Notes under the pieces: model-generated | What the model was told of the DNA's origin: nothing | Databases searched by the model: none | Seen by the model: the letters and a program-made list of their open reading frames with translations, nothing else | Shown here: positions 43,212 to 52,913 of the stretch, one piece after another | Layout: each line of letters starts with the position of its first letter | Numbering within the stretch: position 1 is the first letter of the stretch | Source of the DNA: CAZAMI01 sp964627805 | GTDB taxonomy: Archaea; Thermoproteota; Thermoprotei_A; Sulfolobales; NBVN01 | Assembly (NCBI GenBank): GCA_964627805.1 | Contig: CAZVLA010000020.1 | Coordinates: 56,649 to 120,648, forward strand | Reading direction: 5' to 3' | Length of the DNA: 64,000 nucleotides | Translations under genes and position numbers: made by a program

Positions 43212-44273
43212 GTGGGTGTTTTGAGGGGTGTTAGTAAGGTCTTAGTAGCTATAGTTACTGTAGTAGCTATTGCTGTAGCTGTAGGTGTTACTTACTACGT
43301 AGTACTTATTAGGGGTTCATCAGGTGGTGAGTTAACTATATTCTGTGCTGGCTCACTTAAGATACCTCTTGATAAGGTAGCTGATTTAGTTAGGAGTAGG
43401 TACGGTACGGTAGTTCATATAGTACCTAGCGGTAGTGTTGAAGCTGTTAGGAAGGTTACTGACTTAGGGCTTAGGCCAGACATAGTAGCTGTTGCTGACT
43501 ATAGGTTAATACCTAAGATGTTAGTACCTAAGTACACGAAATGGTACTTAGTATTCGCCTCTAATCAGTTAGTAATAGCATTCACTAGTAAGTCTAAATA
43601 CGCTAACTACCTAATGAAGCACCCTAGTAAGTGGTACGTCGTACTAGCTAGGAAGGACGTTAAGTTCGGGTTCTCAGACCCTAATAAGGACCCATGCGGT
43701 TATAGGGCCGTAGGTGCTATTGCGTTAGCGAGTATATACTACCGCAACGAATCAATACTTAAGTCCTTACTACTTGATAAGACCAACATAAGGGCTGAGA
43801 AAGTAGGTAGTAAGCTTGAGGTCTACGTACCAGCAGTACTTAAGGTTAGGGCTAGTGACTTAATAATTAGGCCTAAGAGCGTCGACTTAATAGCACTACT
43901 TGAGTCCGGGGCACTGGACTACGCATTTGAGTATAGGAGCGTAGCTATTCAGCACGGACTTAAGTACATTGAATTACCTAAGAAGATAAACCTATCAGAC
44001 CCAGCACTTAAGGATTGGTACGCCCAAGTAGTTATCCACCTCCTCGTAGGTAGTGGTAAGGAAGTGACTATGCCGTTAGCACCTATAGCTTACGGAATAA
44101 CTGTATTAAGTAACGCTAAGCATTACCAAGAAGCAATTAACTTCATTAAGACACTCCTAAGTAGTGGTGGTAGGGAGATATTTAGGGAGTGCGGTCAGCC
44201 AATACTGACTAAGCCATTAGCTTACGGGAAAGTACCTGAGGTGCTTAGGGGTTATGTCGAGGTTGTGGGATAG
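43212..44273 (+). CDS. wtpA: Tungstate/molybdate-binding protein
   Basis: The protein has 353 residues. An N-terminal membrane helix (about 8-33) is followed by the oxyanion-binding domain: LTIFCAGSLKIPLDKVADLV, HIVPSGSVEAVRKV and DIVAVADYRLIP near the start, then FGFSDPNKDPCGYRAVGA near 157. These are typical of WtpA/ModA proteins. It delivers tungstate or molybdate to WtpBC. The gene overlaps wtpB by 20 bases. The GTG is probably a leaderless start from the TATA box 27 bases upstream. Confidence 0.85.
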   Translation: MGVLRGVSKVLVAIVTVVAIAVAVGVTYYVVLIRGSSGGELTIFCAGSLKIPLDKVADLVRSRYGTVVHIVPSGSVEAVRKVTDLGLRPDIVAVADYRLIPKMLVPKYTKWYLVFASNQLVIAFTSKSKYANYLMKHPSKWYVVLARKDVKFGFSDPNKDPCGYRAVGAIALASIYYRNESILKSLLLDKTNIRAEKVGSKLEVYVPAVLKVRASDLIIRPKSVDLIALLESGALDYAFEYRSVAIQHGLKYIELPKKINLSDPALKDWYAQVVIHLLVGSGKEVTMPLAPIAYGITVLSNAKHYQEAINFIKTLLSSGGREIFRECGQPILTKPLAYGKVPEVLRGYVEVVG

Positions 44274-45054
44274 GTCGGGTAGGGCCTTCCTACTGACCCT
44301 ATCAGTAGGTGCTTCAATACTAATTACTTTCTTAGTAATACCCATCATAGCCCTCTTCGCATTAAGTGACTTAGGTGTTATGGGTAAGGTACTCATAACT
44401 AATGAAGAGTACGCTAGCCTCGTATGGTCAGCGATGGCGACTACGTTACTAGCTTCGGGTACATCAACAGTTACCCTCCTAATACTCTCAATACCCCTAG
44501 CCTACATACTAGCTAGGACTGACTTCAGGGGTAAGTCACTGATTGAGGCATTCATTGACTTACCACTAATGATACCGCACGCAGTAGCTGGTATAATGAT
44601 ACTCCTAGCCTACGGCGGTAGGGGCTTACTAGCTAACTTAACTAGGTCCCTAGGTATAGCTATATGCAATACCTTCTGGGGCATCGTAGCGGTTATGGCG
44701 TTCGTATCAGCACCCATAATGATAGACACTATCAGAGTTGGGTTTGAGTCCGTAAGCCCTACGCTAGAGTTAATAGCTAGGTCCTTAGGTGCTTCACCAG
44801 CTAAGGCATTCACTACGGTCACGCTACCCCTAAGTATTAAGGCTATATGCACAGCAGCTATCCTCTCATGGGCTAGGGCACTTAGTGAGGTAGGTGCTAT
44901 ATTGATAGTTGCTTACTACCCCAAAACAATTAACGTATTAATTATTGAGTGGTTCATGACTTACGGACTGAAGTACGCAGTAGCTATCTCAGTACCTCTA
45001 GTACTGATATCACTAGCACTATTCACGATACTTAAGGTGGTGCTTAAGAAGTGA
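44254..45054 (+). CDS. wtpB: Tungstate/molybdate ABC permease
   Basis: The protein has 266 residues and six helices. The EAA loop LELIARSLGASPAKAFTTVT is at about 170-189, and IPLAYILARTDFRGKSLIEA is characteristic of ModB/WtpB. Overlap with wtpA (20 bases) and wtpC (4 bases) shows a coupled operon. It is the channel for the oxyanion bound by WtpA. Confidence 0.87.
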   Translation: MSRLWDRSGRAFLLTLSVGASILITFLVIPIIALFALSDLGVMGKVLITNEEYASLVWSAMATTLLASGTSTVTLLILSIPLAYILARTDFRGKSLIEAFIDLPLMIPHAVAGIMILLAYGGRGLLANLTRSLGIAICNTFWGIVAVMAFVSAPIMIDTIRVGFESVSPTLELIARSLGASPAKAFTTVTLPLSIKAICTAAILSWARALSEVGAILIVAYYPKTINVLIIEWFMTYGLKYAVAISVPLVLISLALFTILKVVLKK

Positions 45055-45773
45055 TAGTCATTAAGGACTTAATAGTTAAGCTTAAGGAATTCAAGCTAGT
45101 AATACCTGAGTTAAGGGTAGGGAGGGGTGAGTACTTAGTAGTTATGGGCCCTAGTGGCGTAGGTAAGACAGTACTCATACATACCTTAGTAGGATTCATA
45201 AAGCCCTTAAGAGGCTCAATAATAGTTGATGGTAGGGACGTAACTAACGAACCACCTGAGAGGAGGGGCTTAGCACTAATACCTCAGGACTACGGGTTAT
45301 TCCCGCACATGAGTGTCTACGATAACATAGCTTACGGATTAAGGATTAGGGGCTTGAGTAAGGACTTAATCGATGGTAAGGTACGTGAGGTAGCTCGTAC
45401 GTTAGAGATTGAGGGTATCCTAAGTAAGTACCCCCACGAAATATCAGGTGGTGAGCAGCAGAGGGTAGCTCTGGCTAGGGCATTAGTTGTTGAGCCTAAG
45501 GTACTACTAATGGATGAACCACTAAGTAGTCTAGACCCTAGGTTAAGGATTAAGTCGATTGAGTTCCTTAAGAACCTACATAGGAGGTTAGGATTCACGG
45601 CTATACACATAACTCATAACCTACTAGAGGCTCTTGAGTTGGGTGACGAGGTAGCTTACATCGAGGGTGGTGAGTTAATGTGCGTACTACCTCCTAGGGA
45701 ATTCATTAGGAGTAGGTGGGGTAGGGAGTATCTGAGGGAGTTACTAATGATTAATAAGTACTTAAGTACCTAG
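45051..45773 (+). CDS. wtpC: Tungstate/molybdate ABC ATPase
   Basis: The protein has 240 residues. Walker A GPSGVGKT is at about 33-40, signature ISGGEQQRVALARA near 129, Walker B LLMDEPLSSLDPR near 152, and switch H in ITHNLLEAL. There is no C-terminal molybdate-sensing extension, so transport inhibition through a MOP domain is not expected. The last 12 bases overlap the convergent DUF1464 gene. Confidence 0.87.
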   Translation: MIVIKDLIVKLKEFKLVIPELRVGRGEYLVVMGPSGVGKTVLIHTLVGFIKPLRGSIIVDGRDVTNEPPERRGLALIPQDYGLFPHMSVYDNIAYGLRIRGLSKDLIDGKVREVARTLEIEGILSKYPHEISGGEQQRVALARALVVEPKVLLMDEPLSSLDPRLRIKSIEFLKNLHRRLGFTAIHITHNLLEALELGDEVAYIEGGELMCVLPPREFIRSRWGREYLRELLMINKYLST

Positions 45774-46937
45774 GAGGACCCTACTAAGTACTTCCTCCCT
45801 TAAGTACTTCCTGTAAGCCCTCACTAACCTATCCCTCAAACCCTTAAGCTTCGGATGGTAGAGGTAATCACCTAACGTACCCCTAGCTTCCCTAATACCT
45901 ACGTGACTTACCAAGTCACTAAAGTAACCGCCAGCTAAGCCCTCAGCTATTAATGCGTACCCCTGAGCGGCTTCCTTAGATACTGAAGCACCATCTAACC
46001 CAGATACCCTCCTAATGGGTGCTATACCCTTGAGTCCCTCCTCAATAGCTTTACGTACTTCACCATACCTAACTAACCTACCCGATAGTAGGACCTCCTT
46101 AGGTTCCTTAACTGAGGTAGCCTTAATTGAGTGCACGGCCCTAATAACTGAATCAATCATTGCTTTAAACGCGTCGAGGCACTCCCCACTACCTAACCTA
46201 CTAATTAATTCCTCAATACTACCCACACCACAGACGTCGGAGACCCCACCATGGAATACGTCACTCCTAGACCATGACCTACCAGCAACTACTAACTCAG
46301 TATCTACGGGACCTATGGTTAGGAACCCCATAGGTACTAAAGTACCTCCTAAACCATCAACTACCCTACCACCCTCAACACCGATTACCGCGTTGTAGCC
46401 GAAGCCTAACTCAACGTATATGAAGCTTACCTCACTATAGTCGATACCTAACCTCCTAGACTCATCATATATACCGAGTACCGTAGCTGCTAACTTATCG
46501 GCAGTACCCATATCCAACTTATTTATCTTCCTATACTTAGGTACCGTAGGTAGTAACTTAACCGAGGGTATGTAGCATACATTAAGCCCCTCCCTCCAGA
46601 GATCCTCAACAACCTTAGCTAATGCGTCATAGACAGCAATCCCTAACTCACCCCTCCTCAAACCCTCACGAATATCCTCCTCACTACTGAGTAGGAGTAC
46701 CTCAAGAGCGAATCCCCTAGGATCCCTAATCTCGTAATTAAAGACTAGGGGTGTTCCGTAACCCGATGGACCAGCTATTACGTCAGCACCTAACTCCTTA
46801 ATAGCTTCAGTAAGTACTTTAGGGTCCTTAGCAACCTCAACAGTCTCTATACTAACCTCCTTAACTACCTTAGGACCATCAATAAGTACTAAGTCAAATG
46901 ACTTAGTACCTGGGTCGATACCTAATGCACGAACCAC
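45762..46937 (-). CDS. DUF1464 family protein (ASKHA kinase-like fold)
   Basis: The protein has 391 residues. The N-terminus, VRALGIDPGTKSFDLVLIDG, is the phosphate-1-like motif of the ASKHA (actin/sugar kinase/Hsp70) fold. AGPSGYGTPLV, NKLDMGTADKLAATVLGIYD and VELGFGYNAVIGVEGGRVVD are family features. DUF1464 proteins are widespread in archaea, and their substrate is unknown. It shares its 3' end with wtpC on the opposite strand. Confidence 0.78.
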   Translation of the reverse strand: MVRALGIDPGTKSFDLVLIDGPKVVKEVSIETVEVAKDPKVLTEAIKELGADVIAGPSGYGTPLVFNYEIRDPRGFALEVLLLSSEEDIREGLRRGELGIAVYDALAKVVEDLWREGLNVCYIPSVKLLPTVPKYRKINKLDMGTADKLAATVLGIYDESRRLGIDYSEVSFIYVELGFGYNAVIGVEGGRVVDGLGGTLVPMGFLTIGPVDTELVVAGRSWSRSDVFHGGVSDVCGVGSIEELISRLGSGECLDAFKAMIDSVIRAVHSIKATSVKEPKEVLLSGRLVRYGEVRKAIEEGLKGIAPIRRVSGLDGASVSKEAAQGYALIAEGLAGGYFSDLVSHVGIREARGTLGDYLYHPKLKGLRDRLVRAYRKYLREEVLSRVLLGT

Positions 46938-47037
46938 TTAATCACCCTTAATGAATAGTTGAGTTAATCCTAAATACCTAAGCCTACCTCAGTAAGTATT
47001 AAATACTGTTCCATGTAGTTACTTTAGGTGCTAAATA

Positions 47038-47790
47038 GTGGTTAAGGTAGTTGATTTAGTACCAGTACCTGTTTTCGGTGGTGTTGATGAGGCACTAAAG
47101 GATCGTGAGTTAATAGCTAAGGAGGTTAAGGAACTAACTAACGGCTCGGTTGAGTTGGAGGTAGTTACTATTGAGAGGGGTGCTGAGACTATTGAGTCGA
47201 TCTACGATGAGTACGTAAACGCACCATACATACTCCAGAAGGTAGTTGAGGCTGAGTCTAGAGGTGCTGACGCAGTAATTATTGATTGCTTCGGGGACCC
47301 CGCATTAGATGCTGCTAGGGAGTTAGTTGAGGTACCCGTAGTAGGTGCTAATCAAGCATCTACGTACTTAGCAGCTCAGCTAGCTGGTCTATTCTCAGTA
47401 ATTAATATATTACCAGGTACTGAGTTGCAGGTAATTAACTTAATACGTAAGTACGGACTAGTGAATCACTTAGTCTCTATAGAGACGATAAACTACGGAG
47501 TTAATGAAGTCGTTAAGGGTGGTGAGGGGGTAGTTAAGGCGATTAAGGAGGCAGTGAGTAAGGCAGTTACTAAAGGTGCTAAGGCAGTAGTCCTAGGATG
47601 TACGGGGATGTCAGGACTTTATAGGAGGTTAGTGAGTGAGTTAGGTAGTGAGGTACTCATCATAGAGCCCTTCAGGGCTGCACTATCTCAAGCCATTAGC
47701 TACGCCTTACTAGGTATTAGGCATAGTAAGTCAGCATACCCAAGACCTAGGAGTAAGGTGAGGGTAGTTGATTTTAAGCTCCCCCTCTGA
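47038..47790 (+). CDS. Asp/Glu/hydantoin racemase family protein
   Basis: The protein has 250 residues. The two catalytic cysteines of the family are in DCFGDPALDAAREL (about 82-95) and VLGCTGMSGL (about 185-194). The sequence is closest in style to hydantoin racemases. It would interconvert the enantiomers of 5-substituted hydantoins or a related small acid. The NCS1 permease gene follows 157 bases later, which supports hydantoin or pyrimidine-type substrates. TATA TATTAAATA at 46997-47005 and AGGTG before the GTG support the start. Confidence 0.78.
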   Translation: MVKVVDLVPVPVFGGVDEALKDRELIAKEVKELTNGSVELEVVTIERGAETIESIYDEYVNAPYILQKVVEAESRGADAVIIDCFGDPALDAARELVEVPVVGANQASTYLAAQLAGLFSVINILPGTELQVINLIRKYGLVNHLVSIETINYGVNEVVKGGEGVVKAIKEAVSKAVTKGAKAVVLGCTGMSGLYRRLVSELGSEVLIIEPFRAALSQAISYALLGIRHSKSAYPRPRSKVRVVDFKLPL

Positions 47791-47947
47791 CTTACTGCTT
47801 AAATAATTAACATTTACTTATACTTAATCCTTACTTAAAAATTATTTAAGATTGCTTACTTTTTAGAGTAAATTTCCACGTTAAAATTTATTTATACTTA
47901 ATAAAATTTTTATACCCAGACCAACCACTTTTACTGAGGTCTTGAGT

Positions 47948-49309
47948 ATGGGTGAGGGTAGCAGGCCTAAGGATGTGTATGGTGACTACGCAACCCTTAC
48001 CGTACCTAAGGAGGAGTTGAGGTCTACGTTGAATATATTCATGATCTACATGGGTGTACTAGCTGTAATAGCTGCTATATTCGCTGGTTCTGGACTCGCT
48101 AAGATGTACGACCCTAGAACGACTATAGTAGTTGCTTTGATAGGTAATACGATACTAGCTATCTTCGGTGGTTTAATAGCCTACATAGGTGGTTCAACGA
48201 GGGCTAATACCTACATGATACTTAGGTACCCATTAGGTAGGGTAGGTGCTGTATTAGGTAGCTTAATAGTGTCTGCACTACCACTCATAATATGGTTCGC
48301 AGTCGAGACTTGGTTATTCGGTATTACTGTCAACGTAATATACCCAGGTAACCCACTAACTTCAATAGCTGCTGCTTCAATATGGGGAGGCTTACTAATG
48401 ATGACTACGGCCTACTTCGGCTTTAGAGCTATTGCCCTACTTAGCTACATAACCGTACCGTTCTGGTACACATTAATAGCTATAGGGTTCTTCGCGTCAG
48501 TAGACCTCTCAGGTGGTTGGGCTAAGCTATGGTCAGTAGCGCCTAAGCACGTAGCTCCACTAGCTATGGGTATAACCTACGTATTCGGACTATACGCTGC
48601 TGGATGCGTAATAACGTCTGACGTATCTAGGTTCGGTAGGAAGAAGTGGTCCGGTAGTGTTGCTTGGGGTACTCACGTACTACTATTCATGACCCTACTA
48701 CTATTCGCTGGTGCCGCAATGACCTTACTTACCGGCTCACCTAACGTAATAGTAGCTATCGCTAAGATAGGTCTAGGGTTAGGTGCTCTACTCCTAGCTA
48801 TCCTAGGTCAGTGGACAACGAATGATAATAACTTATGGAGCGCCTCACTAGCGTGGATAAACGTAACTGGTAAGGGTAGTAAGAAGTTATGGGTAATCAT
48901 AATAGGGATCATAGGTACCTTAATCGCTGGTCTATGGGGAGGTCTATGGGGTATGAGCCTACAGCCTTTCATAAACTTCGGAGTACTCCTAGGTGTTTTC
49001 ATACCTCCAGTAGGTTCAGTAATGATTGCTGATTACTACATAGTTAGGAAGTTAACTGGTAAGGAGTACGTGTTCGGCCCAGGTACTAAGTACCCACTAA
49101 TTAACGTAGCTGGCATCGTAGCTGTCATCGTTGGTGGGTTAGCTGGTTGGTTAGCTAATACGTATAAAGTACACCTACCTACTGGCGTAGGTACTATAGA
49201 CTCGATCATAGTGTCCTTCATACTGTACTTGGTGATTGCTTTAGGTGCCCACTACGCAGGTATGAAGTACACCTTAGGTGAGTGGGTTGAGAGGGAGACC
49301 GGATTCTGA
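47948..49309 (+). CDS. NCS1-family nucleobase/hydantoin permease
   Basis: From the ATG at 47948 the protein has 453 residues and about 12 helices. GAGGT at 47936-47940 is seven bases upstream, which favours this ATG over the TTG at 47942. Family features are a helix 1-2 region with FAGSGLAKMYDPRTT, GGSTRANTYMILRYPLGRVG and TNDNNLWSASLAW. NCS1 carriers import cytosine, uracil, allantoin or hydantoins with Na+ or H+. It follows a hydantoin racemase gene and is followed by a small membrane protein gene. Confidence 0.82.
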   Translation: MGEGSRPKDVYGDYATLTVPKEELRSTLNIFMIYMGVLAVIAAIFAGSGLAKMYDPRTTIVVALIGNTILAIFGGLIAYIGGSTRANTYMILRYPLGRVGAVLGSLIVSALPLIIWFAVETWLFGITVNVIYPGNPLTSIAAASIWGGLLMMTTAYFGFRAIALLSYITVPFWYTLIAIGFFASVDLSGGWAKLWSVAPKHVAPLAMGITYVFGLYAAGCVITSDVSRFGRKKWSGSVAWGTHVLLFMTLLLFAGAAMTLLTGSPNVIVAIAKIGLGLGALLLAILGQWTTNDNNLWSASLAWINVTGKGSKKLWVIIIGIIGTLIAGLWGGLWGMSLQPFINFGVLLGVFIPPVGSVMIADYYIVRKLTGKEYVFGPGTKYPLINVAGIVAVIVGGLAGWLANTYKVHLPTGVGTIDSIIVSFILYLVIALGAHYAGMKYTLGEWVERETGF

Positions 49310-49319
49310 GGTGGTGATC

Positions 49320-49739
49320 ATGAGCGGGGGTAACTCAGACCTAATTAGGGCTAAGAAGTTAGGTGAGTTATCAGTAGCTGTGATGCTGGTGTTGGGAGCT
49401 ATAACACTAGCACTAGCACCTGCGACAGGTAATTACAGGGGGTTCTACCTAGCTGTACTACTTGGTGGTATAACCTTAGTAGACTCCATAGTATACCTAC
49501 CAATAATACATGTTAAGAAGGCCGATAGTCCTAAGGAAGCCGCGGTACCGGCTATTCAGAGCTTATGGGTATCCACATCAATGGGTTTAGGTTACGTAGT
49601 AACTGCACTAGCACCCTACTTCAGGATAGTAACTCCAGTAGCTGTGACGCTATTCTGTATCGGGTGGGTAATGCTGGTATTCGGTATATGGTCAATGCTG
49701 AGGATAAGTAAGTTGTCTGGGGCGCCACTAGCTGTGTAA
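49320..49739 (+). CDS. Small four-helix membrane protein linked to the NCS1 permease
   Basis: The protein has 139 residues. The start ATG at 49320 follows the near-perfect ribosome binding site GAGGTGGTGATC, which itself overlaps the permease stop, so the two genes are translated together. Four hydrophobic helices cover about 18-35, 42-62, 80-100 and 108-128. I do not recognise a family. It may be an accessory subunit of the carrier; this is inferred from gene order only. Confidence 0.7.
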   Translation: MSGGNSDLIRAKKLGELSVAVMLVLGAITLALAPATGNYRGFYLAVLLGGITLVDSIVYLPIIHVKKADSPKEAAVPAIQSLWVSTSMGLGYVVTALAPYFRIVTPVAVTLFCIGWVMLVFGIWSMLRISKLSGAPLAV

Positions 49740-49755
49740 TTAAAAACGTTTTTAA
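49740..49755. terminator. Palindromic bidirectional terminator
   Basis: TTAAAAACGTTTTTAA is a perfect 16-bp palindrome midway between convergent genes ending at 49739 and 49760. Each strand gets a five-T run after its gene. Confidence 0.6.
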
Positions 49756-49759
49756 GTAA

Positions 49760-50317
49760 TTACTCAACACGCTTAGCTAGTACCTTCCTATGAGCTGGTG
49801 AAGTGAATGCCCTACCTATTACGTGGTGTAGGGGTTTAAACCTACCTAAGTCCCATCCCCACCTACCGAACGACCCCTCCCTAACCCATACCTTAAGTAC
49901 TTGAGCTATGTAGAGAGTTACTTCACCAACATCAACCTCCTTAAGAACCCTACACTCTAGCGAGCCTAAGGCGTCGCTCCAGTAAGGCACCTCAATAGCT
50001 TCTGACTTACCTAACCTTAACTTATACTTCCTAACCTTATCGACCTCCCTACCCGATACCGTACCTAGTGCGTAGACAACATCGACTTGACTCACGTCCG
50101 GTATGTTAATGGTTAATTCGTTGCAGTAACTTAAGCACTCATTAGTGTACGCCTCTCTATCAATAGCGAACGCCACCGTAGGTGGTTCCTCAGATAGTGG
50201 AGTTACCCACGAGGCGGTCATGGCGTTTAACCTGCCCTCACGGCACTTACTAATAATTACTACGGCAGGTCTTGGGTGTAGTAGCTTGTAGAAGTTACTA
50301 GTATCTACTGCAAGCAA
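49760..50317 (-). CDS. Flavin reductase-like, FMN-binding split-barrel protein
   Basis: The protein has 185 residues. The fold motif is RPAVVIISKCREGRLNAMTA then SWVTPLSEEPPTVAFAIDRE, followed by NIPDVSQVD and GTVSGREVDK (about 88-97), all typical of the flavoredoxin/flavin reductase family. It would bind FMN and carry electrons or reduce flavin for a partner. CutA lies upstream on the same strand. Confidence 0.82.
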   Translation of the reverse strand: MLAVDTSNFYKLLHPRPAVVIISKCREGRLNAMTASWVTPLSEEPPTVAFAIDREAYTNECLSYCNELTINIPDVSQVDVVYALGTVSGREVDKVRKYKLRLGKSEAIEVPYWSDALGSLECRVLKEVDVGEVTLYIAQVLKVWVREGSFGRWGWDLGRFKPLHHVIGRAFTSPAHRKVLAKRVE

Positions 50318-50357
50318 GTACTTCCCCTAAGAATTATGATTAGGTATTTTAAAAATA

Positions 50358-50690
50358 CTACTTACTCCCCTTAACCACCTCATCAACCCACTTAAGGTAC
50401 TCCTCACTACCCCAGACTAACTCAGTAGCTATTACCTCAGGTACTTCGTATGGGTGTAGCTCCTTAACGACCCTCTCAACGTCCTTAAGTAACTCCTTCC
50501 TAGTCTTCATAATCATTAACTCCTCACTATCAATCTCAACCTTACCCTTCCACATATAGACTGAGGTGATGTTAGGTACTATATTAACACACGCAACTAA
50601 GCCAGACTTAACTAACTCCTTAGCTATCTTAAGACCTACCTCTCTATTAGGTACGGTTACGTAGATAACTACGTACTCACTACTACTCAT
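50358..50690 (-). CDS. cutA: CutA divalent-cation tolerance protein
   Basis: The protein has 110 residues, the normal length. Motifs are VYVTVPNREVGLKIAKELV, VACVNIVPNITSVYMWKGKV and HPYEVPEVIATELV, which define this very stable ferredoxin-like trimer. Its role in metal tolerance or signalling is poorly defined in archaea. Confidence 0.92.
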   Translation of the reverse strand: MSSSEYVVIYVTVPNREVGLKIAKELVKSGLVACVNIVPNITSVYMWKGKVEIDSEELMIMKTRKELLKDVERVVKELHPYEVPEVIATELVWGSEEYLKWVDEVVKGSK

Positions 50691-50724
50691 GAATTACCAC
50701 CAACTTGAATTTAATATTGAGGAG

Positions 50725-51189
50725 CTAAACAAGCTTAACACCAGTTACTACGTAGATTAAGTATATAGCGAATGCTAAGGCACCTAAGACTGCTAAGGTA
50801 TCATTAACTACCCTATTAGAGGACCTGAATAACTTATACGAAACACCCCTCCTCTGAAAAGGTGCTAGGGGCTTAAATGGTTGGTAAGTCATTAAGTCAC
50901 CAATTATGTGTAGTATAAACGCGGCGAACATCGACGTGAATCCTATGTTGAAGTCATTGAGGAGTACGTAGGTAGCGTACCCGAAGCCTACGGATATGAT
51001 TAGTCCGAAGAAGACGTTATGTGTGTATTTCCTGTGGGGTATCTCAAGACTAATGTCAATGTCCGGTAGTGAGCATAGGAGTGTAGCTAACACAATAATT
51101 ACTAAGTAATTCAGCCCCCTCAAGTCAAGTAAGTAAGCAAGTGAGGAGAGTACTAGTAGTGTTAAGCCTACGTGACCCCTCCAATGCAA
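50725..51189 (-). CDS. DUF457/YdjM-like membrane-bound metal-dependent hydrolase
   Basis: The protein has 154 residues and four helices. The conserved polar residues are H in MHWRGHVGLT, PDID in LLCSLPDIDISL, HRKYTHN in the middle and HIIGDLMTY later. The set H...PDID...HR..TH...HxxxD is that of the LexA-regulated YdjM and phage-type membrane hydrolases, whose substrate is unknown. It starts with TTG and is divergent from the C25 protease gene with a gap of 52 bases. Confidence 0.75.
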   Translation of the reverse strand: MHWRGHVGLTLLVLSSLAYLLDLRGLNYLVIIVLATLLCSLPDIDISLEIPHRKYTHNVFFGLIISVGFGYATYVLLNDFNIGFTSMFAAFILHIIGDLMTYQPFKPLAPFQRRGVSYKLFRSSNRVVNDTLAVLGALAFAIYLIYVVTGVKLV

Positions 51190-51241
51190 TTAAAGCCCCA
51201 TCTAAATTACTTACGGAGTAGGTAAGAAGGGTTAGTGTGAG

Positions 51242-52900
51242 GTGTTACAGCTGGAGTACTTAATAAGGGGAGTAGGGGCTGTAGCACTAACCATGCTCCT
51301 AGTAACCTCACTACTAACTACCTACTACGTCATTGCCTGTACGTGCGTGAGGGGATTAGTAAGTATTGGTTTAGGCAGTAGTGAATTACTTAACATTAGC
51401 GGTACGTCAAACTCAGTAGCTGTCGTGGTTAGTGATAAGTTACTATGTGCTGAGAAGTACTTAGGCTTACTCTATAAGTTAGTAGGTATTAACTATAAGT
51501 TCTTCCCAATGAGGAAAGTACTTATGATGTTCCCTAGGGGTAGGGAGGATGAGTCGTTAAGGGCATTCGCTAGGTACGTTAGGTACGTAATGCATTACAG
51601 GTACTTAGTAATCGTCGGTGATGATATTGACTACGCGTACATATACATGAAGGATAAGTACAGCGATATTGAGGGTGCTCTTAAAGCTACGGACATGTAC
51701 TACTCACTACTAGACTTCAGTTGGGACCCGAACCACGACGGTTACTTACTGGAGTTCATTGACTTAAACGGTGACGGAGTACCTGAAGCTATTGAGGAGC
51801 TTAAGGACCTAACTCCTGACCTACTAGTTACTAGGTTACCCTTCAGTAACTGCTATGAAGTACGTAATTACGCATACTCAGTTGTTAATGCCTTAGCTAA
51901 GGGTGGTGAGGGTTTTAAGGTACTCCTAGTAGCCTCCATACTTAAATTCCCTAATGAGGGGGGTAGTGAGTACTTAGTTGATGGTGCTTCAGTAACTGAG
52001 TTAGTTAAGTCAGTAATTAATTCCTCAGTACCTAATACTGAGTTCCTCAAGCTCTACGAGGGTAGCGGTGTTCTTAAGTCTAGGTACCGATACGACGAGC
52101 CGTTAAGTAAGGACTCATTCAGTAATGCATTAAGTAAGGGCTACCCACTAATCTACGTAGTCAGTCACGGCAACGGTATGAAGTTAGCTAGGTACGTGTG
52201 GGTGAGTGATAGGAATCGAGATGGTAGGTTCGAGATTAATGAGTTAGCTACCCCGGTCTATGCATCCTACGACTCAATACCTAAGTTAGGTTACCCATCA
52301 CTAATATACCTAGACACTTGCTTAGCAGGCGCTACTGACTTAATGGGTGAGAAGGCACTAGCTACCGCATTCCTCATTAGGGGTGCTTCAGGAGTTATAG
52401 CAGCTACTAGGACTACGTACTTCAGTAATTACTTAGGTTCCGGCATACCTAGGCTCTCCCAAGAGATTATGTACTTATTCACTAAGTACTTAATCAGTAG
52501 TTACCCAAGATTAAACCCTGTAGTAGCTTTCTATGAGGCGATAGCTACCTACATGAGGGAGCACTTAAGTAGTAGTCAGTACTTCGAGGATGTTAAGGAT
52601 GCGCTAACCTACGTCTACTTCGGTGATCCAGTGGCTACGGAGTTAGTCCTTAACCTAGCAACGGGGTACCTAAGGAGTTACGGTGTCTACTTAAGAGGAG
52701 ATGAGTTACTACTAGGTATTAAGTACGGTAATGCACCAAGCGTTAATACTTACTTGATAGACTTAAGGAACTACTCAGTCAAGGTAATTAATGGGGGACC
52801 TAACGAGTTAATTAACTTAAGGTATTACCTACTGATTAAGTACTTAGAAATGAAGCTACTAAGCACTACCTACTTAATTAAGGACCCCGTAATTAAGTAG
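51242..52900 (+). CDS. Secreted C25 (gingipain-like) cysteine protease candidate
   Basis: The protein has 552 residues. Residues about 10-32 form a signal anchor. The caspase-like fold of family C25 is suggested by the dyad His309 in VVSHGNG and Cys360 in YLDTCLAGATD, each after a hydrophobic strand, and by FLIRGASGVIAATRTTYFSN and YFGDPVA. Three loops look like calcium-binding EF-hand or dockerin loops: DPNHDG at 162, DLNGDGVPEAIE at 174 and DRNRDGRFEINE at 323. An M17 aminopeptidase gene follows after 13 bases. The protease call rests on the motif pair and fold order. Confidence 0.7.
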   Translation: MLQLEYLIRGVGAVALTMLLVTSLLTTYYVIACTCVRGLVSIGLGSSELLNISGTSNSVAVVVSDKLLCAEKYLGLLYKLVGINYKFFPMRKVLMMFPRGREDESLRAFARYVRYVMHYRYLVIVGDDIDYAYIYMKDKYSDIEGALKATDMYYSLLDFSWDPNHDGYLLEFIDLNGDGVPEAIEELKDLTPDLLVTRLPFSNCYEVRNYAYSVVNALAKGGEGFKVLLVASILKFPNEGGSEYLVDGASVTELVKSVINSSVPNTEFLKLYEGSGVLKSRYRYDEPLSKDSFSNALSKGYPLIYVVSHGNGMKLARYVWVSDRNRDGRFEINELATPVYASYDSIPKLGYPSLIYLDTCLAGATDLMGEKALATAFLIRGASGVIAATRTTYFSNYLGSGIPRLSQEIMYLFTKYLISSYPRLNPVVAFYEAIATYMREHLSSSQYFEDVKDALTYVYFGDPVATELVLNLATGYLRSYGVYLRGDELLLGIKYGNAPSVNTYLIDLRNYSVKVINGGPNELINLRYYLLIKYLEMKLLSTTYLIKDPVIK

Positions 52901-52913
52901 TCGGTGGTTCTAA

